Shown: positions 1-9,252, numbered from the stretch's first letter. The stretch: DNA of 42,500 nt from Symbiodinium natans (GCA_905221605.1 CAJNDS010002291.1:105001-147500), one strand, 5' to 3'. The notes: generated from the letters alone by a model not told the origin. A program made the numbers and translations.

Positions 1-666
1 TAAACCCTAAAAGTACCCGAAACCCTACATGGATCCTCTTTAAACCCTAAAACCCCCAAAAGCCTAGATCAACCCTTTAGAAACCAAACCCCCCCCAAAC
101 CCCAAACTCCTAAATCAAGCAGGTTGGATCCCTCTAAGGTAGGCGCCAGCGCTGGCCATCGAAGCAAAACGCAAGCCATGAGTTCGTTAACGGCCCCTGC
201 CTCGGTTTGAGGGCCAGAGTTTAGGGCCATATGGGTGTACCCTAAGCCCTAAACACTAAACCACAATTAAACCCTAAACCCTAAACCCTAGACCCTAGAC
301 CCTAGACCCTAAACCCTAAACCCTAAACCCTAAACCCTAAACCCTAAGCCCAGGGGATATTCCGCGTTTTTGGCCCTGCTGGGCTTGCGCAGTAGATTGT
401 TTTGTTCCAAAACCAAGCGGCACACAGGGTTAGGGGTTCAGCTTTGCTGGATGGGTTCATGACGGGCGGCTCAGCCTTTAAACCACTGAAACCTAACCCG
501 ACTAAAGGTTGCGTAACACGTGCGTTTGAGATCGTCGTCTGTAGAAGCGCCAAATCGCACAGTTCACGCATTCTTGACCCCGCACGCAGTTGCAAGCAAG
601 CAAGTCAGCACACCATGGCGCGATTCAGAGACGTTTCTGTCAAGCTTTCAGCCAGTACCCGGCGAG

Positions 667-929
667 TCAGGCGAGCTGTCCAAAAGCAAAGTCGGTAACA
701 ACACGTCGCAAGCCTTCCGTTTGCTCGACGTGAGCTTGCAACGTGTCCAGCGTCTCATGAATCCCAGCATGCGCTCCGTACTGCCGAAGCAACTGCCACA
801 GCTCAACTACATTCTCGGCATCCACCGTCTCCAAAACTTTGGCCTGAGACAGAGAGAGCAGGTCGCTCACGTCGTACATGTCCGCCAAGACCAGCAAGCC
901 TGCCCAAGAACGATTCGATGCGTGTGCAC
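667..929 (-). CDS. BTB/POZ-domain protein, C-terminal exon
   Basis: The exon completes the BTB domain: LLVLADMYDVSDLL, then LETVDAENVVELWQLLRQYGA, matching the conserved 'LL.lAdkY.v..L...ce..L...l..eNv..ll.lA..y.a..L' end of the fold. It continues with a short helical tail and stops at 667-669. The acceptor is ATCAG|G at 930/929. With the two exons upstream it forms a nearly complete single BTB domain of about 110 residues with no Kelch, MATH or zinc-finger partner visible downstream, so this is a short BTB-only protein unless more exons lie 5'. Confidence 0.7.
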
Positions 930-1181
930 CTGATTGCGGGAGCAACGACAACCTGCACAATTTTAAGCCCTGAACAGTGTGACCACGGAGGGCGGAAGGA
1001 AACCCAAACGCAGTCCAATCTGCAGAGGAGCGCAGCACCGAAACTCCAAAACCAGGCTCTTGCTTAAGAATGTGACGCTGAGATGAATCCCACCAGGGAC
1101 TATGCAGGCAATTATTTGCAAAAATGTTCCCTTAATGAGGCCCGGAAAATCATGCCATTGGCAGCAGTTGGCCGGGTGATC

Positions 1182-1273
1182 CGGTGTACAGGAAGCGGAG
1201 GAAGCCCTCGACCGCTTCGGGCGAAGCTTGCTTGATCTCGATGCTGTCGTTGACGGACTCGGTCCAACCATTC
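1182..1273 (-). CDS. BTB/POZ-domain protein, middle exon
   Basis: The exon reads NGWTESVNDSIEIKQ then ASPEAVEGFLRFLYTG. This is the middle of a BTB domain: the acidic 'I.l...sPeaFe.lLrflYtG' strand-helix. The acceptor CTGAG|G at 1274/1273 joins in phase with the AAG end of the 1432-1653 exon. The 3' border is not settled: the frame runs on to a stop at about 1147 and no GT donor sits at the right phase. A GA-type donor right after YTG at 1182 would join in phase to the 929 acceptor; dinoflagellates are known to use some GA and GC donors. Confidence 0.6.
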
Positions 1274-1431
1274 CTCAGACGTGACTGATAATAACCCTAG
1301 AACTTCAGAACGACTGCTCCCTCGAAAGGGCTAGGAGGAAGGCCAGCATCAATTGCAGCTTTTTGGCGTATCAGAGTTGTTTTCGGAACCCTGACAAACC
1401 AAACCCCAAGCAGCGCAAGCATGTGCGCAAC

Positions 1432-1653
1432 CTTGGTCCGAGGGTCTCGAAGGCTTTAGCAAGGCCGGGGGCCCTCAAGCTTATGACGCATCGGTGGACT
1501 TTCCATTCCTTGCCATCACACTTCACCACGCAATCTGAGAACGATCCATCTTCCCAGAGCTGCAATCTCCAGTCGCAGCCGGCAGTATGGCCTGTTGTCA
1601 GAAGTGCTTGTGGAGCCTGGCTCAACAGCGGTTCCAGCAGCACCTCCGGACGC
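1432..1653 (-). CDS. BTB/POZ-domain protein, N-terminal exon
   Basis: This exon encodes the first half of a BTB/POZ fold, a protein-protein interaction domain used for dimerisation and often as a cullin-3 adaptor. The diagnostic stretch is SFSDCVVKCDGKEWKVH, followed by RCVISLRAPGLAKAFE, which matches the usual 'SDV.. .GK.F.VHK.VLA.RSP.F..MF' start of the domain. It ends in AAG with a candidate GTTGCG donor at 1431, leaving two bases of a codon. The acceptor is proposed after a CAAG at 1654. The same frame stays open to about 1916 and includes a hydrophobic stretch (VICVFALLLLLSTSFAILYF), so the protein could begin further upstream with a membrane segment. Family call is strong; the 5' end is uncertain. 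Confidence 0.7.
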
Positions 1654-2180
1654 CTTGCGATACAAGCACGTCGGACACGCACGGAGATCTGAATGCATGA
1701 ATGCCGAAGCCTCATAAGCCCCAGTCTGGCGAAGTAAAGAATGGCGAAAGACGTTGACAACAAAAGCAGCAGAGCAAAGACACAGATGACGGCTTGGCGG
1801 AAAAGGCTCATGGCATCACCCAGCCAGTAGAAGGAAGCATCAGATGGCTGAGCATTCCATGCTTCCTGCAAGAGCCTGCGGAGTTGGATACTGTCGAGCA
1901 CGCTATTGCACAACAAAGCCTATCCCCTCTTAATTCGGAGCTTCGTTCCACCTACGACTGCAGAAGCTCATCTGTTACAATGAAAACGATTGCAAGAGCC
2001 GATCTGTTGCGGGACTTTTGCTGCGATTCGAGTTCTCCTTTTGTCTTGTGGGTCTGTGCCTTTTGTGGGCTTTAGGGTTGGTAGTTGTTCATTAGCATGG
2101 CTGCAGGAGCCGATCTGTTACAGGACTTTCAGGGCGGTTTTTTCGATTCAGATGATTCTTGTCCTTTGTGGCTCTGGGCA

Positions 2181-2384
2181 TCACGCAGCAGTCGCACCCA
2201 ACATGGTTTGGTAAGAATAGCTTTTCGTGACAGTGCCGTTGCGTCCCTTTGTACCACGGGATTTCATGACAGTTTCGCTGCAGTGCAGGGCCATGCTGTG
2301 CTGCTCGACAGGCTTCTGAGTACCAGGCAGCTGCGAAGCTTTCACGCGCAGGGGTGTGGACCAATCATCCAGAAGCAGCTGCAT
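2181..2384 (-). CDS. Unrecognised 67-codon open frame
   Basis: A minus-strand frame opens after a CAG acceptor-like site at about 2385 with MQLLLDDWSTPLRV and ends at 2181. Its composition is protein-like, with no low-complexity runs. A GT (GTACAA) inside it could end an exon early. It lies upstream of the BTB gene on the same strand, but a stop separates them, so any link is unproven. No family recognised; overlapping frames on the plus strand are also open. Confidence 0.3.
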   Translation of the reverse strand: MQLLLDDWSTPLRVKASQLPGTQKPVEQHSMALHCSETVMKSRGTKGRNGTVTKSYSYQTMLGATAA

Positions 2385-2805
2385 CTGCGTGGCGTGCAGG
2401 CATCAGAGTTGACAGAGGCATGCCGTACAAGCACATGCTCGGCCTTAGTGACCCTAGATCCGGAACAGTAATGTGGAGCTCTTGAGCTTGAAAAGGACCT
2501 ACAAAAGGACCCACGCAGTTTTTTTCAACCCATGCTTCAGGGTAGAAATGGTTCACAGCCTTCCTTCTGTTTCCCCCCAGTCCTTTGCAACGGGACTGCA
2601 GACTATCTAATCAACCCAATCCCCTGAACCCCTAAGCGCAAAAATCTCCGACATGGCAACGGTCCTGCATTGAAAGGGCGCCACATGATTTCAGGTTGGG
2701 CGGCCTTTGATTCCAGGATTAAACCTCTGCCTAGCTATGTAGTGTATTGATGGGGTTTGGGCTTTGATCCGAATACGCTAACCCCCTTTCAGCCCAAACT
2801 CCCCC

Positions 2806-3132
2806 ATGCCGGCGCCTCATGATGAAAGTGTGCGAGCGTCTTTGGCCCGAAAAGAGCTTGCAGCCACGACCTTGGTAGGGGCACTTTGGGAATGCGGTTG
2901 GGAATGCGGATGCTGCAAAGTCCCACCAGCCTACTTGAATCACCTGTACTGTATGCTGCATATCAACTCTTACGAGATCTTCGCGGGTGCAGGTATGGCT
3001 GGCAGGACTGCTCTGAGTCTCGGTGGATGCCGGGATGGTGCCACATATCCTCATGGAGACTGCAGCCCCTGGGACAAGACTGCAAGCCTTGCAATATATC
3101 GGGGTTCTTATCATGAATTGTGTTCAGCATGA
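2806..3132 (+). CDS. Open frame with a weak Rossmann/methyltransferase-like motif
   Basis: A 108-codon plus-strand frame includes SYEIFAGAGMAGRTALSLGG around 2966-3027. The 'EIFAGAG' pattern resembles motif I of SAM-dependent methyltransferases, where a hydrophobic strand is followed by a glycine-rich loop. The expected acidic residue at the end of the next strand is not evident, and a GT at the end of the motif (CTCG|GTGGAT) could be a donor, so only about 2966-3023 may be exon. The opposite strand is also open for 127 codons. Function is tentative. Confidence 0.3.
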   Translation: MPAPHDESVRASLARKELAATTLVGALWECGWECGCCKVPPAYLNHLYCMLHINSYEIFAGAGMAGRTALSLGGCRDGATYPHGDCSPWDKTASLAIYRGSYHELCSA

Positions 3133-3837
3133 AACGCCTCTGGATGTTTGGGATGATGGACAGGTAGCGCAAAGCAGAACTGACACAAAGAGCCTCTCGG
3201 CTCTCAAGCAGATCCCAACGCACCACGGCGGGTCTGGGCTGCCGGCAGTCCAGAAAAAAAACCAACCTCCGCAAACAGGGCGCAAAAGGTGACCGGGGCA
3301 ATGGAATCGGAGCTTCAGTGTTCGAAGCTGGGGTCGTTAGGGCTCTTTAAGTCTTGCTCCCACAAACCCCGAAGCTGCACAAGACCCCCCAAGCCGTAAA
3401 GTAGAGGGCTTATAGGGCTTAGGGCTTGGGGCTTTGGGGATGCAACCAGTGCAAAGAAGTTCGCTGCTGCCCTAAACCCCGGAGCCCGAACCCGAGACAC
3501 TAAACCCTAATTACAGTTTGGGGCGTGGAGGTTGGATATGTGGCCCTCGACCTGGGATCATAGGTATGGTTAGATCTGATCCGTATTCATTGTATGTTAT
3601 CCACAGTCGCGTATCCAGATACACTATCCCTGTATGAAGAACCTCGCACTCCTTCCCTGACAGATTGAGATCTCCTCCAGCAAAGACCCTAAACCCTAAG
3701 GCCTTCCCCTCATGCTGCTCGAATTGTGGGGGGCATGCTCCGCAGCAGGCGGCAAACGCACTGACTGGACAAACAGACAATCTATATGGGCGTTGTCAGC
3801 TGAACCCCAAACCCTACGCCCAAAACCCTAAATCCTA

Positions 3838-4294
3838 CATGCTGAACCCGAAACCCTAAACCCCTAAACCCCTAAACCCCTAAAACCCTACACCCCAAAC
3901 CCCGAAACCCTAAACCCTAAACCCTAAACCCTAACCCCTAAACCCCTAAACCCCTGAACCCCTAAACCCCTAAACCCCCAAACCCCTAAAAACCCCTAAA
4001 CCCCTCAACCCTAAACCCCAAACCCCTAAACCCTAAACCCTACACCCCAAACCCCTAAACCCTACACCCTAAACCCTAAACCCGGAACCCCCAAACCCTA
4101 AACCCTACACCCTAAACCCTAAACCCGGAACCCCCAAACCCTAAACCCTAAACCCTAAACCCTGAACCCTAAACCCTGAACCCCTAAACCCCTAAACCCC
4201 TAAACCCTAAACCCCGAAACCCTAAACCCTAAACCCTAAACCCTTAAACCCCTAACCCTAAACCCTAAACCCCTAACCCCTAAGCCCCAAACCC
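3838..4294 (-). repeat. Degenerate CCCTAAA interstitial telomere-like array
   Basis: About 450 bp of CCCTAAA heptamers with frequent octamers (CCCCTAAA) and point variants. The degeneracy and internal location argue for an old interstitial array and not a chromosome end. It faces a nearly perfect TTTAGGG array at 4380-4491 across an 85-bp unique island. Confidence 0.9.
4056..4141. repeat. Higher-order repeat within the telomere-like array
   Basis: Within the long CCCTAAA block, a unit of about 43 bp made of plain and variant heptamers (CCCTACA, CCCTAAA, CCCGGAA, CCCCCAA) occurs twice in tandem with identical variants. This indicates duplication of a degenerate block rather than fresh telomerase addition. 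Confidence 0.6.
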
Positions 4295-4379
4295 CGGCGA
4301 TTCTGAGGCTGCAACTTCCTCCGTCTCCCTCCTCCGCCAGAAGCAGCCCGGCTGGACCGTGGAGAGCACCTACGCAACG

Positions 4380-4491
4380 TTTAGGGTTTAGGGTTTAGGG
4401 TTTAGGGTTTAGGGTTTAGGGTTTAGGGTTTAGGGTTTAGGGTTTAGGGTTTAGGGTTTAGGGTTTAGGGTTTAGGGTTTAGGGTTTAGGG
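4380..4491 (+). repeat. Near-perfect TTTAGGG array
   Basis: Fifteen or so uninterrupted TTTAGGG units with no variants until a final TTCAGAG. Its perfection contrasts with the degenerate CCCTAAA array just to the left, so the two arrays probably differ in age. Confidence 0.95.
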
Positions 4492-4660
4492 TTCAGAGAT
4501 CAACGTGTGGAGTTAAGTTTTCCAGGGTTCAAACCCACAGAGAAGTTCTTGTGGCTCCGAATGCGGCACACACAAAAAAACTGATGAATGTTTTGAGGTA
4601 AACTTTAAACCCTACTGTAAACCCTGAAGAATCCCTAACCATGAGCCCTGAACCCAAACC

Positions 4661-4711
4661 TCAAAATCCGCTGGCCTCCACGCTGATCTCCATGTCCGGG
4701 TCCACCTCGGC
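4661..4711 (-). CDS. Last exon of an unrecognised minus-strand gene
   Basis: The acceptor TCCAAG|G at 4712/4711 opens AEVDPDMEISVEASGF and a TGA stop at 4661-4663, exactly 17 codons. It joins in phase 0 with the exon at 4927-4971. The acidic composition is typical of a protein C-terminus. No family recognised. It lies between CCCTAAA-rich DNA on the left and unique DNA on the right. Confidence 0.4.
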   Translation of the reverse strand, partial: AEVDPDMEISVEASGF

Positions 4712-4800
4712 CTTGGACGAAGATGCTACTTTTGAGCCCCCTGAAAGCCTCAAACCCCCCTAAAGCTCTGAAGCCTACAAGCCTTAAACCCCGAAGTCCT

Positions 4801-4892
4801 AAACATGAACCCCTAATCCGTAAAGCCCAGAACGCCCATATAGCCCAAACATGAACCCCTAATCCGTAAAGCCCAGAACGCCCATATAGCCC
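4801..4892. repeat. Exact 46-bp tandem duplication
   Basis: Two head-to-tail copies of a 46-bp unit starting AAACATGAACCCC and ending ATATAGCCC, at 4801-4846 and 4847-4892. They appear identical. The duplication lies in the proposed intron between exons 4661-4711 and 4927-4971. Confidence 0.85.
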
Positions 4893-4926
4893 GGAACCCA
4901 TAAAACCCATAAACGCCTCCTCCTAC

Positions 4927-4971
4927 AAAATCTCGGGTTGCGGCCCAGGAATCGTCTCCGGCATACGCAGC
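4927..4971 (-). CDS. Penultimate exon of the same gene
   Basis: The acceptor TGGAG|G at 4972/4971 and the donor TTT|GTAGGA at 4927/4926 enclose 15 whole codons (AAYAGDDSWAATRDF). Phase 0 at both ends fits the next exon at 4661-4711. The open frame, AG|G and GT borders agree; no family recognised and no upstream exon was fixed. Confidence 0.4.
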
Positions 4972-5041
4972 CTCCAGGGATTTCATGGAGAGTTCGAACG
5001 AGCTGTGAGACTGTCAGCAAAAAGGCTGGAGGCTTTAACAC

Positions 5042-5130
5042 AGGGGCCTTAGTCATGATTTTTTTTTTTTGGGGGGGGGGGGTATAGTATGCCTTTTCCA
5101 TGAGGGAATACCATTATTCCGATCCCTGTA
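5042..5130. mobile_element. Dispersed short element, family D
   Basis: This copy keeps the left motif AGGGGCCTTA, a T/G homopolymer, and the right motif GAGGGAATACCATTATTCCG ending near CCCTGTA. Other copies are at 8211-8298, 9253-9370, 29272-29370 and, inverted, 19042-19085. The family is about 90-115 bp with no coding capacity, so it is non-autonomous. Confidence 0.5.
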
Positions 5131-5191
5131 TGAGGCTTCCAGTTTCGGAACGCTTCTGGGTTCACTATGTAGGTGTTTCGGGGTTCCTCAG

Positions 5192-5311
5192 TCGGCTTCA
5201 GCCGAGTCAAAGCACGTCAAAGCTAGGACAGGATTCCGCGAGATGTCTTGGGCGGAAGGCCTTGCAGCTGGGGCCTTCAAGTCCTCTGCTGCTCCAACAG
5301 TGACACAGTGA
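5192..5311 (+). CDS. Last exon of an unrecognised plus-strand gene
   Basis: The acceptor GGGGTTCCTCAG|T at 5191/5192 opens 39 codons and a TGA at 5309-5311. The protein is hydrophilic at first (SASAESKHVKARTGFREM), then SWAEGLAAGAFKSSAA. It begins directly downstream of a family D element, so that element sits in the preceding intron or 5' flank. No family recognised. Confidence 0.45.
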   Translation, partial: SASAESKHVKARTGFREMSWAEGLAAGAFKSSAAPTVTQ

Positions 5312-5329
5312 AGAGACTAAGGAATCCGA

Positions 5330-6100
5330 GCCTCCTGCCCTACAGCACGTGTACCGAAAAAAGCTGCGCGCTTCTAGCCATTCGCTCTCCGTGAGTGTGT
5401 CGGGTGATGCATGTCAAAAAGCCTGGAAGCCCAAGCCCGTCCCCCTGCCCCCCTATTGCGGGATTTAGTTGTGACACTTTAGGGTTTTGGTGCCTAGGTT
5501 TTTGGGTTTAGGGTTTTTTAAGCCTTAACCAGATCGGCCTTGAGAAGGCTTGGTCTCTGCTGGGACGTGGCATCCTTGTCGCCTCGGGCTGTTGTTTATC
5601 GACATGGGGCTTCTGTAGGTAGCCTTCGTGGACTTGTGCCGCAAGACTCAAGGGGCTTCTGTCTTACTCGTCCAGTTCTCTTAGAAAAAACAAGGGTCGA
5701 CCTTTGGGGTTTATACCTGCCCGGCTACTACTGAAAGAAGCATTCTAGGAGAACTTAAGAGGGGATTACACATGAACCCCAGCTCTACAGAGGCGAACCA
5801 AAGGGCACGGCTGGCTCAAAAGGGTTTTCAGGCAAATTAACGCTCCAGGACTCAGCAGTTAAGTTCGAAGCTCTGGCCAGAGTCTCGCGTCCGTGGCCCT
5901 CGATGCTTCGCTACTTGGGTTTGCTGTTTAAGGTTTTACCTGCTGGCTCTTGGGAGAGGACGAGTAAATTTGATACCTTGTAGACTCCCCTAAAGGGCTT
6001 CTACAGGGGCACACAGAAACCCTGAACCCCTCTCCTGGCAAACCCACCATTCATGCAACAACCGGGACTCATCCGAACCGCATGATATCTGCGAAGCCTC
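5330..6100. other. Stretch without a supported gene
   Basis: Mostly unique sequence with scattered degenerate TTTAGGG and CCCTAAA units. A segment near 5640-5760 resembles the repeat at 7708-7762 and 42427-42480. The longest open frame (5540-5734, plus) has no recognisable features and overlaps that repeat. Confidence 0.4.
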
Positions 6101-6151
6101 CAAACCCCTAACCCCTAAACCCACTAATCCTGAGACCCTACAGCCCAGAGC

Positions 6152-6187
6152 TCAGCCTGATAGAAGCTGCTCTGTTTCAGCGTCGTC
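6152..6187 (-). CDS. Last exon of gene M (unrecognised protein)
   Basis: The acceptor GGGGAG|G at 6188/6187 opens DDAETEQLLSG and a TGA at 6152-6154. It starts in phase 0, which fits the phase-0 end of the 6509-6567 exon. Being only 12 codons, it is the least certain exon of this chain. Confidence 0.3.
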   Translation of the reverse strand, partial: DDAETEQLLSG

Positions 6188-6508
6188 CTCCCCAGTGACA
6201 TACTTTGGGATTTACAGAATGGGGTGTGAGAACGATCGTTCCTCGCAATTTGGGATCCAATGTCGTTGAGGGTTTAGGATTTAGGGTTTAGGGTGTATGT
6301 TGGGGTTTAGGGTCTTGACTTAGGAGGTCATCATTGGCTGAGCTTTGAGTGAAGTTCAGAGGCTTGGACATGCAATGTTCGAATGCAAAACTTCAGAGTT
6401 TAGGGCGTAGGGCTTAGAACTTGAAAGGGCTCTTAGGGTTCTACTATGTTCTACTTTGGCGTATCAGAGTTGAAGAGCAAGCGTCGCACCCTTAAGTCCT
6501 AAACTCAC

Positions 6509-6567
6509 AGCAGGCGACGTGAGGTGGCTTGGTATCAGGTGCTGCCTCACCATAGCATCCCACAACT
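6509..6567 (-). CDS. Gene M, exon
   Basis: Reads LWDAMVRQHLIPSHLTSPA and ends at a canonical-looking donor GCT|GTGAGT whose next bases are TTAGG, so the donor merges into a telomere-like unit. The acceptor AAGAG|AG leaves an intron of only 49 nt between this exon and 6617-6713. Phases agree on both sides. Confidence 0.45.
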
Positions 6568-6616
6568 CTCTTGCAATTGGGTTTAGGGATGAAGGTCTAG
6601 GGTCTAGGTTCAGAAC

Positions 6617-6713
6617 CTGATTCTGCAAAATCCGATGGGGTCCTTCTAGGGTGGTTTCGGGCTCGCTTCAATTCAAGAGTGTCGCCCAGGGCCTTCAGGG
6701 CCTGGTTCATGAG
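6617..6713 (-). CDS. Gene M, exon
   Basis: Reads LMNQALKALGDTLELKRARN and on through RRTPSDFAES. The acceptor TTTTGAG|C at 6714/6713 is preceded by a T-rich tract and joins in phase 0 to the exon at 6876-6978; the donor is TCAG|GTTCTG at 6617/6616. The first half is a clear amphipathic helix. If the donor were skipped, the frame would stop at 6601-6603. Confidence 0.5.
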
Positions 6714-6875
6714 CTCAAAATACCGTCAAAACATTTCACCCTATATAAACCTAAACCGCGAATGGTCCTTGAGCCCAGAAAGCCCTGAAACATCAAAGTC
6801 CCGAGAGTCCTACTGGGGCCATTGGGCAGACTAAGAAGGAACCGAGGGACCTGAAAAGCGGGGCAAAGTGCTCAC

Positions 6876-6978
6876 TGTCTCCTCATCCACAATATCCACC
6901 TTGAGCAGACCTTTCCTGCCGCGAGCTGCTGAAGTCTCTGCGAAGCTGTCACTAGTCACAATGGCAACTTTACAACCG
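6876..6978 (-). CDS. Gene M, exon
   Basis: Reads GCKVAIVTSDSFAETSAARG, then RKGLLKVDIVDEET, ending at a canonical donor ACA|GTGAGC (6876/6875). The acceptor may be GGAAG|C (6978) or TAAAG|TT (6967). The 'KVAIVTSDSF ... LLKVDIVDEET' pattern looks like a folded alpha/beta segment, but no family was recognised. Best single exon of this chain. Confidence 0.5.
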
Positions 6979-7017
6979 CTTCCGATTCAACTAGTGCAGG
7001 TAAACTGCCGCTTCGCC

Positions 7018-7072
7018 TACACCCTAAACCCTAAACCCTAAACCCTAAACCCTAAACCCTAAACCCTAACCC
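7018..7072 (-). repeat. CCCTAAA array inside a gene M intron
   Basis: Seven near-perfect CCCTAAA units. On the coding (minus) strand this reads as TTTAGGG and lies about 40 nt after the donor of exon 7113-7142. Confidence 0.9.
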
Positions 7073-7112
7073 CTCGGAGCACGGAGCCAGCAATCGACTG
7101 TAAGCCCAAAAC

Positions 7113-7142
7113 CTCAGTCGGCCTGTAGCCTCATCGATGAAG
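7113..7142 (-). CDS. Gene M, small upstream exon
   Basis: A 30-nt exon candidate: acceptor GGAAG|C at 7143/7142, reading FIDEATGRL, donor AG|GTTTTG at 7113/7112. Joined to 6978 it gives FIDEATGRLSGCKVAIV in phase. Further upstream exons were not fixed; 8688-8768 is a possibility if it is on this strand. Confidence 0.35.
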
Positions 7143-7199
7143 CTTCCGAATTTGCCAAGGCAGAAATCAGTATGAGGTGGCTTCCAAGTCACTAGCAGC

Positions 7200-7960
7200 G
7201 TGGTAAAAAACAATAATAAATGAAGTAAAACAATAAAAAATGACCTCTAACATAAAAGGTATTAGCAGCTTTGCTTTGTGTTCGCAAGATTGGCGCCTCC
7301 GTTTCGGGTTTATGTTTGCCCTCTACCGTCGACATTACCTTGCGAGGTCCTGCTCCCGCCGCCGAACCAGCTTCTGGCAGGTACCTGCTCCGCTACAACA
7401 TGTGCAAGTAAAAACGTTTTGTGCCTGCGACTACACTTTCAGCTTTACGTTCAATATCTGCTTCGGCAAGCGCTTCGCTCTTCAACACTGGCACCTTTCC
7501 TCGCCCGGTAGTGCGCATACAGAAGAGTGGTACTTGTGCAGGTCTATCCATCCATCTATGTGTATGTTGGTGTTTTTAAACTACTGGGCATGTTTTCATC
7601 GATCTGTCAATCTATACAAGCAACTCGCAATGATGTGTGTAGATTATGTCTACAGAAAATTAGGAGTATGCCAATGTCTATTGGCCGGTACAGATCTGGT
7701 ACCGCTAAGGGAAGCTTGCTTGTCCAGCTTCCCAGGAGAACTAAAGGTTTACCTTTGGGATTATCGAGGGTTTACGGCGCAAGGTCGACCCTAAACCCTT
7801 AAACCCCTCAACCCTCAACCCAAAAGGGTTCAAAGGCCACCTCCCCGGCTAGTAAGGTGTAGGGTTTTGGCTTTTGAATTGCGGTCCGAAATCTGACCCT
7901 AAGGCCCGAGGGTCCGTCCTTAAGGAAGTTGGGGACATGACAGGGCTTGAGGTTTTGGGG
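7200..7960. other. Stretch with open frames but no supported gene
   Basis: The plus frame 7240-7794 is open for 184 codons, but its composition (many Tyr, Cys, Phe, His with no pattern) and two other open frames over the same bases suggest chance. The 3' part (7708-7762) is a repeat shared with the right end of the window. Confidence 0.35.
7708..7762 (+). repeat. Dispersed repeat copy shared with 42427-42480
   Basis: Matches the right end of the window over about 50 bp: GCTTG.TTGTCCAG, then GGAGAACTAAAGGTTTACCT, then GTGGGA-like. A looser copy may be at 5640-5760. No inverted ends were seen. Confidence 0.55.
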
Positions 7961-7993
7961 TATTTAGGGTTGGGTTTGCGGTATTTGGGGGGC

Positions 7994-8080
7994 TTCCGAA
8001 AATTGGTGGTACCCTTTTGTGGTCTCCTTTAAAGGATTAGTATTTGGCGGTATATAAGGGGCACCCCCTGCTTTCGGAAA
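7994..8080. mobile_element. Small inverted-repeat element (family A-like)
   Basis: Starts TTCCGAAAATTGG and ends GCTTTCGGAAA, with inner GGTACCCTTTT facing GGGCACCCCC. Inner sequence TATATAAGGGGC resembles the TATAAGGCGCCCC core of the other family A copies. Confidence 0.45.
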
Positions 8081-8210
8081 GCAGCATTTTGGGTTTGCAG
8101 GGTTTTGGGATTTAGGATTCCGGGTGGGCACCAAGCTGACTTCGGCGACGTCTGCCACAGTGGAGGACGAGCGTAACGGCATCCACGATGCCTTGAGCAC
8201 AGTGATTTTT

Positions 8211-8298
8211 GGGGTCTTAACAATGAGAATAGGGTTTTGCGGGGATTATTATGCTATCATAAGGGAATACTATTAGAAATTATTCCGACTCCTGTAGT
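8211..8298. mobile_element. Dispersed short element, family D
   Basis: Carries GGGGTCTTAACAATGAGAAT, AGGGTTTTGCGG and the right motif CATAAGGGAATACTATTAG followed by AATTATTCCGACTCCTGTAG. This is a clean reference copy of the family. Confidence 0.6.
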
Positions 8299-8687
8299 AG
8301 CACCAACCTATCCCCGAAAAGATGTAACACAGCCAAGGATTGCAATTCGATCTCTTTATGGCCCTTACAGAACAACAATCGCAAACGTAAACTTGCGAAA
8401 AAACATCCATGATAAATATACCATTCCCTGTATTCTTTTCCTTTAGTGTAGAAATCATTGAGTGTGGTGGGCCAAGCAACAGACAGAGTTGACAGGACTC
8501 ACTTCAACAGTGCGCTTACGAGGGGGAGGGCTCCCTTCAGAGATTCTGGCAACCTTTGGAACCACTTTCCGCGAGAATCTGCAGTCCTGGTCAGGGCATC
8601 TACCTATAAACGCCCTAAATCCTCTAAGCCCCTAGAAAAGCCCTAAAATCCCATAAGCCCAACGCACTTCTATTACAAGCTCCGAAC

Positions 8688-8768
8688 CCCGAATTTGCGA
8701 GGGTCTGACGCAGCAGTCCCAGGCAGTCTCCACGGGGCGGCAGGTGAGCTGGTCACACAGTAAGTCAC
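8688..8768 (-). CDS. Exon-like island, strand unsure
   Basis: Minus reading: acceptor ACCGAG|GT, then DLLCDQLTCRPVETAWDCC and VRPSQIR, donor G|GTTCGG; 26 full codons with several Cys. Plus reading: GAG|GGTCTG to CAG|GTGAGC, 14 codons (GLTQQSQAVSTGRQ) with a canonical donor. Both are plausible; the minus reading is longer and fits the neighbouring gene M strand. Confidence 0.35.
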
Positions 8769-9110
8769 CTCGGTCGCAGGAAATACGTGGGGGTTAGGGT
8801 TTAGGGTTTAGGGGTCAGGATGGGGGTTTAGGGACATTCGGGTTGATTGGTCTTCAAGACGGTCTGCCGTCAAAGGTCGGGTCTTCGGCCTAAGTTGCAT
8901 GTACCCCCTGTGGTCTTAGTCTCAGTTTTAGGGTTGGGGGGTGAGGCTTTAGGATGATACACGGTTGAGGGTTCGTGTTTAAGGCAAATTGCTAGAGGAT
9001 ACGGAGTACAGCCCTAGGGTTCCAACGCTTTGGTGCAAGCTTTCAGGCGTGGGGGCATGGGCTTCGGATGTATTGTCAGCAGAAGTTCGCTAGCTCCTTC
9101 ACCACCCTTT

Positions 9111-9214
9111 CTGTTGGTTAGCAGGGAGTGAGGGAATTAGGGCCCCATACCTATATATACCCTTTAAGGGAGTATATAGGGTACCTTACTCCCCCATTCC
9201 CTAGCAACCAACAG
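9111..9214. mobile_element. Hairpin element with inverted ends
   Basis: The 104-bp segment begins CTGTTGGTT and ends AACCAACAG, and the arms continue to pair inward (AGCAGGGAGTGAGGG with CCCCCATTCCCTAG; CCTATATATACCC with GGGAGTATATAGG) around a CCCTTTAAGGG centre. It is a foldback or MITE-like element without coding capacity. Confidence 0.7.
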
Positions 9215-9252
9215 TAAGCTGGAAGCCTCAACATGCCCCTCATCGACAGAGT

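Noticed and set aside
1-351. Chromosome end (telomere) at the left edge
   Set aside because: CCCTAAA units are interrupted by unique DNA at 120-240 and are degenerate; the same repeats recur through the whole window, so these are interstitial.
1990-2214. Plus-strand open frames near 2.0-2.2 kb
   Set aside because: They follow a loose tandem duplication (GCAAGAGCCGATCTGTT at 1990 and GCAGGAGCCGATCTGTT at 2103) and have no coding character.
2092-2364. Minus frame overlapping 2181-2384
   Set aside because: Same bases in a less protein-like frame; treated as a shadow.
3838-4294. CRISPR-like array
   Set aside because: Units are 7-8 bp with no spacers; this is a telomere-type tandem array.
7240-7794. 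184-codon plus-strand gene
   Set aside because: No domain pattern, skewed composition, overlapping open frames, and its 3' part is a dispersed repeat.
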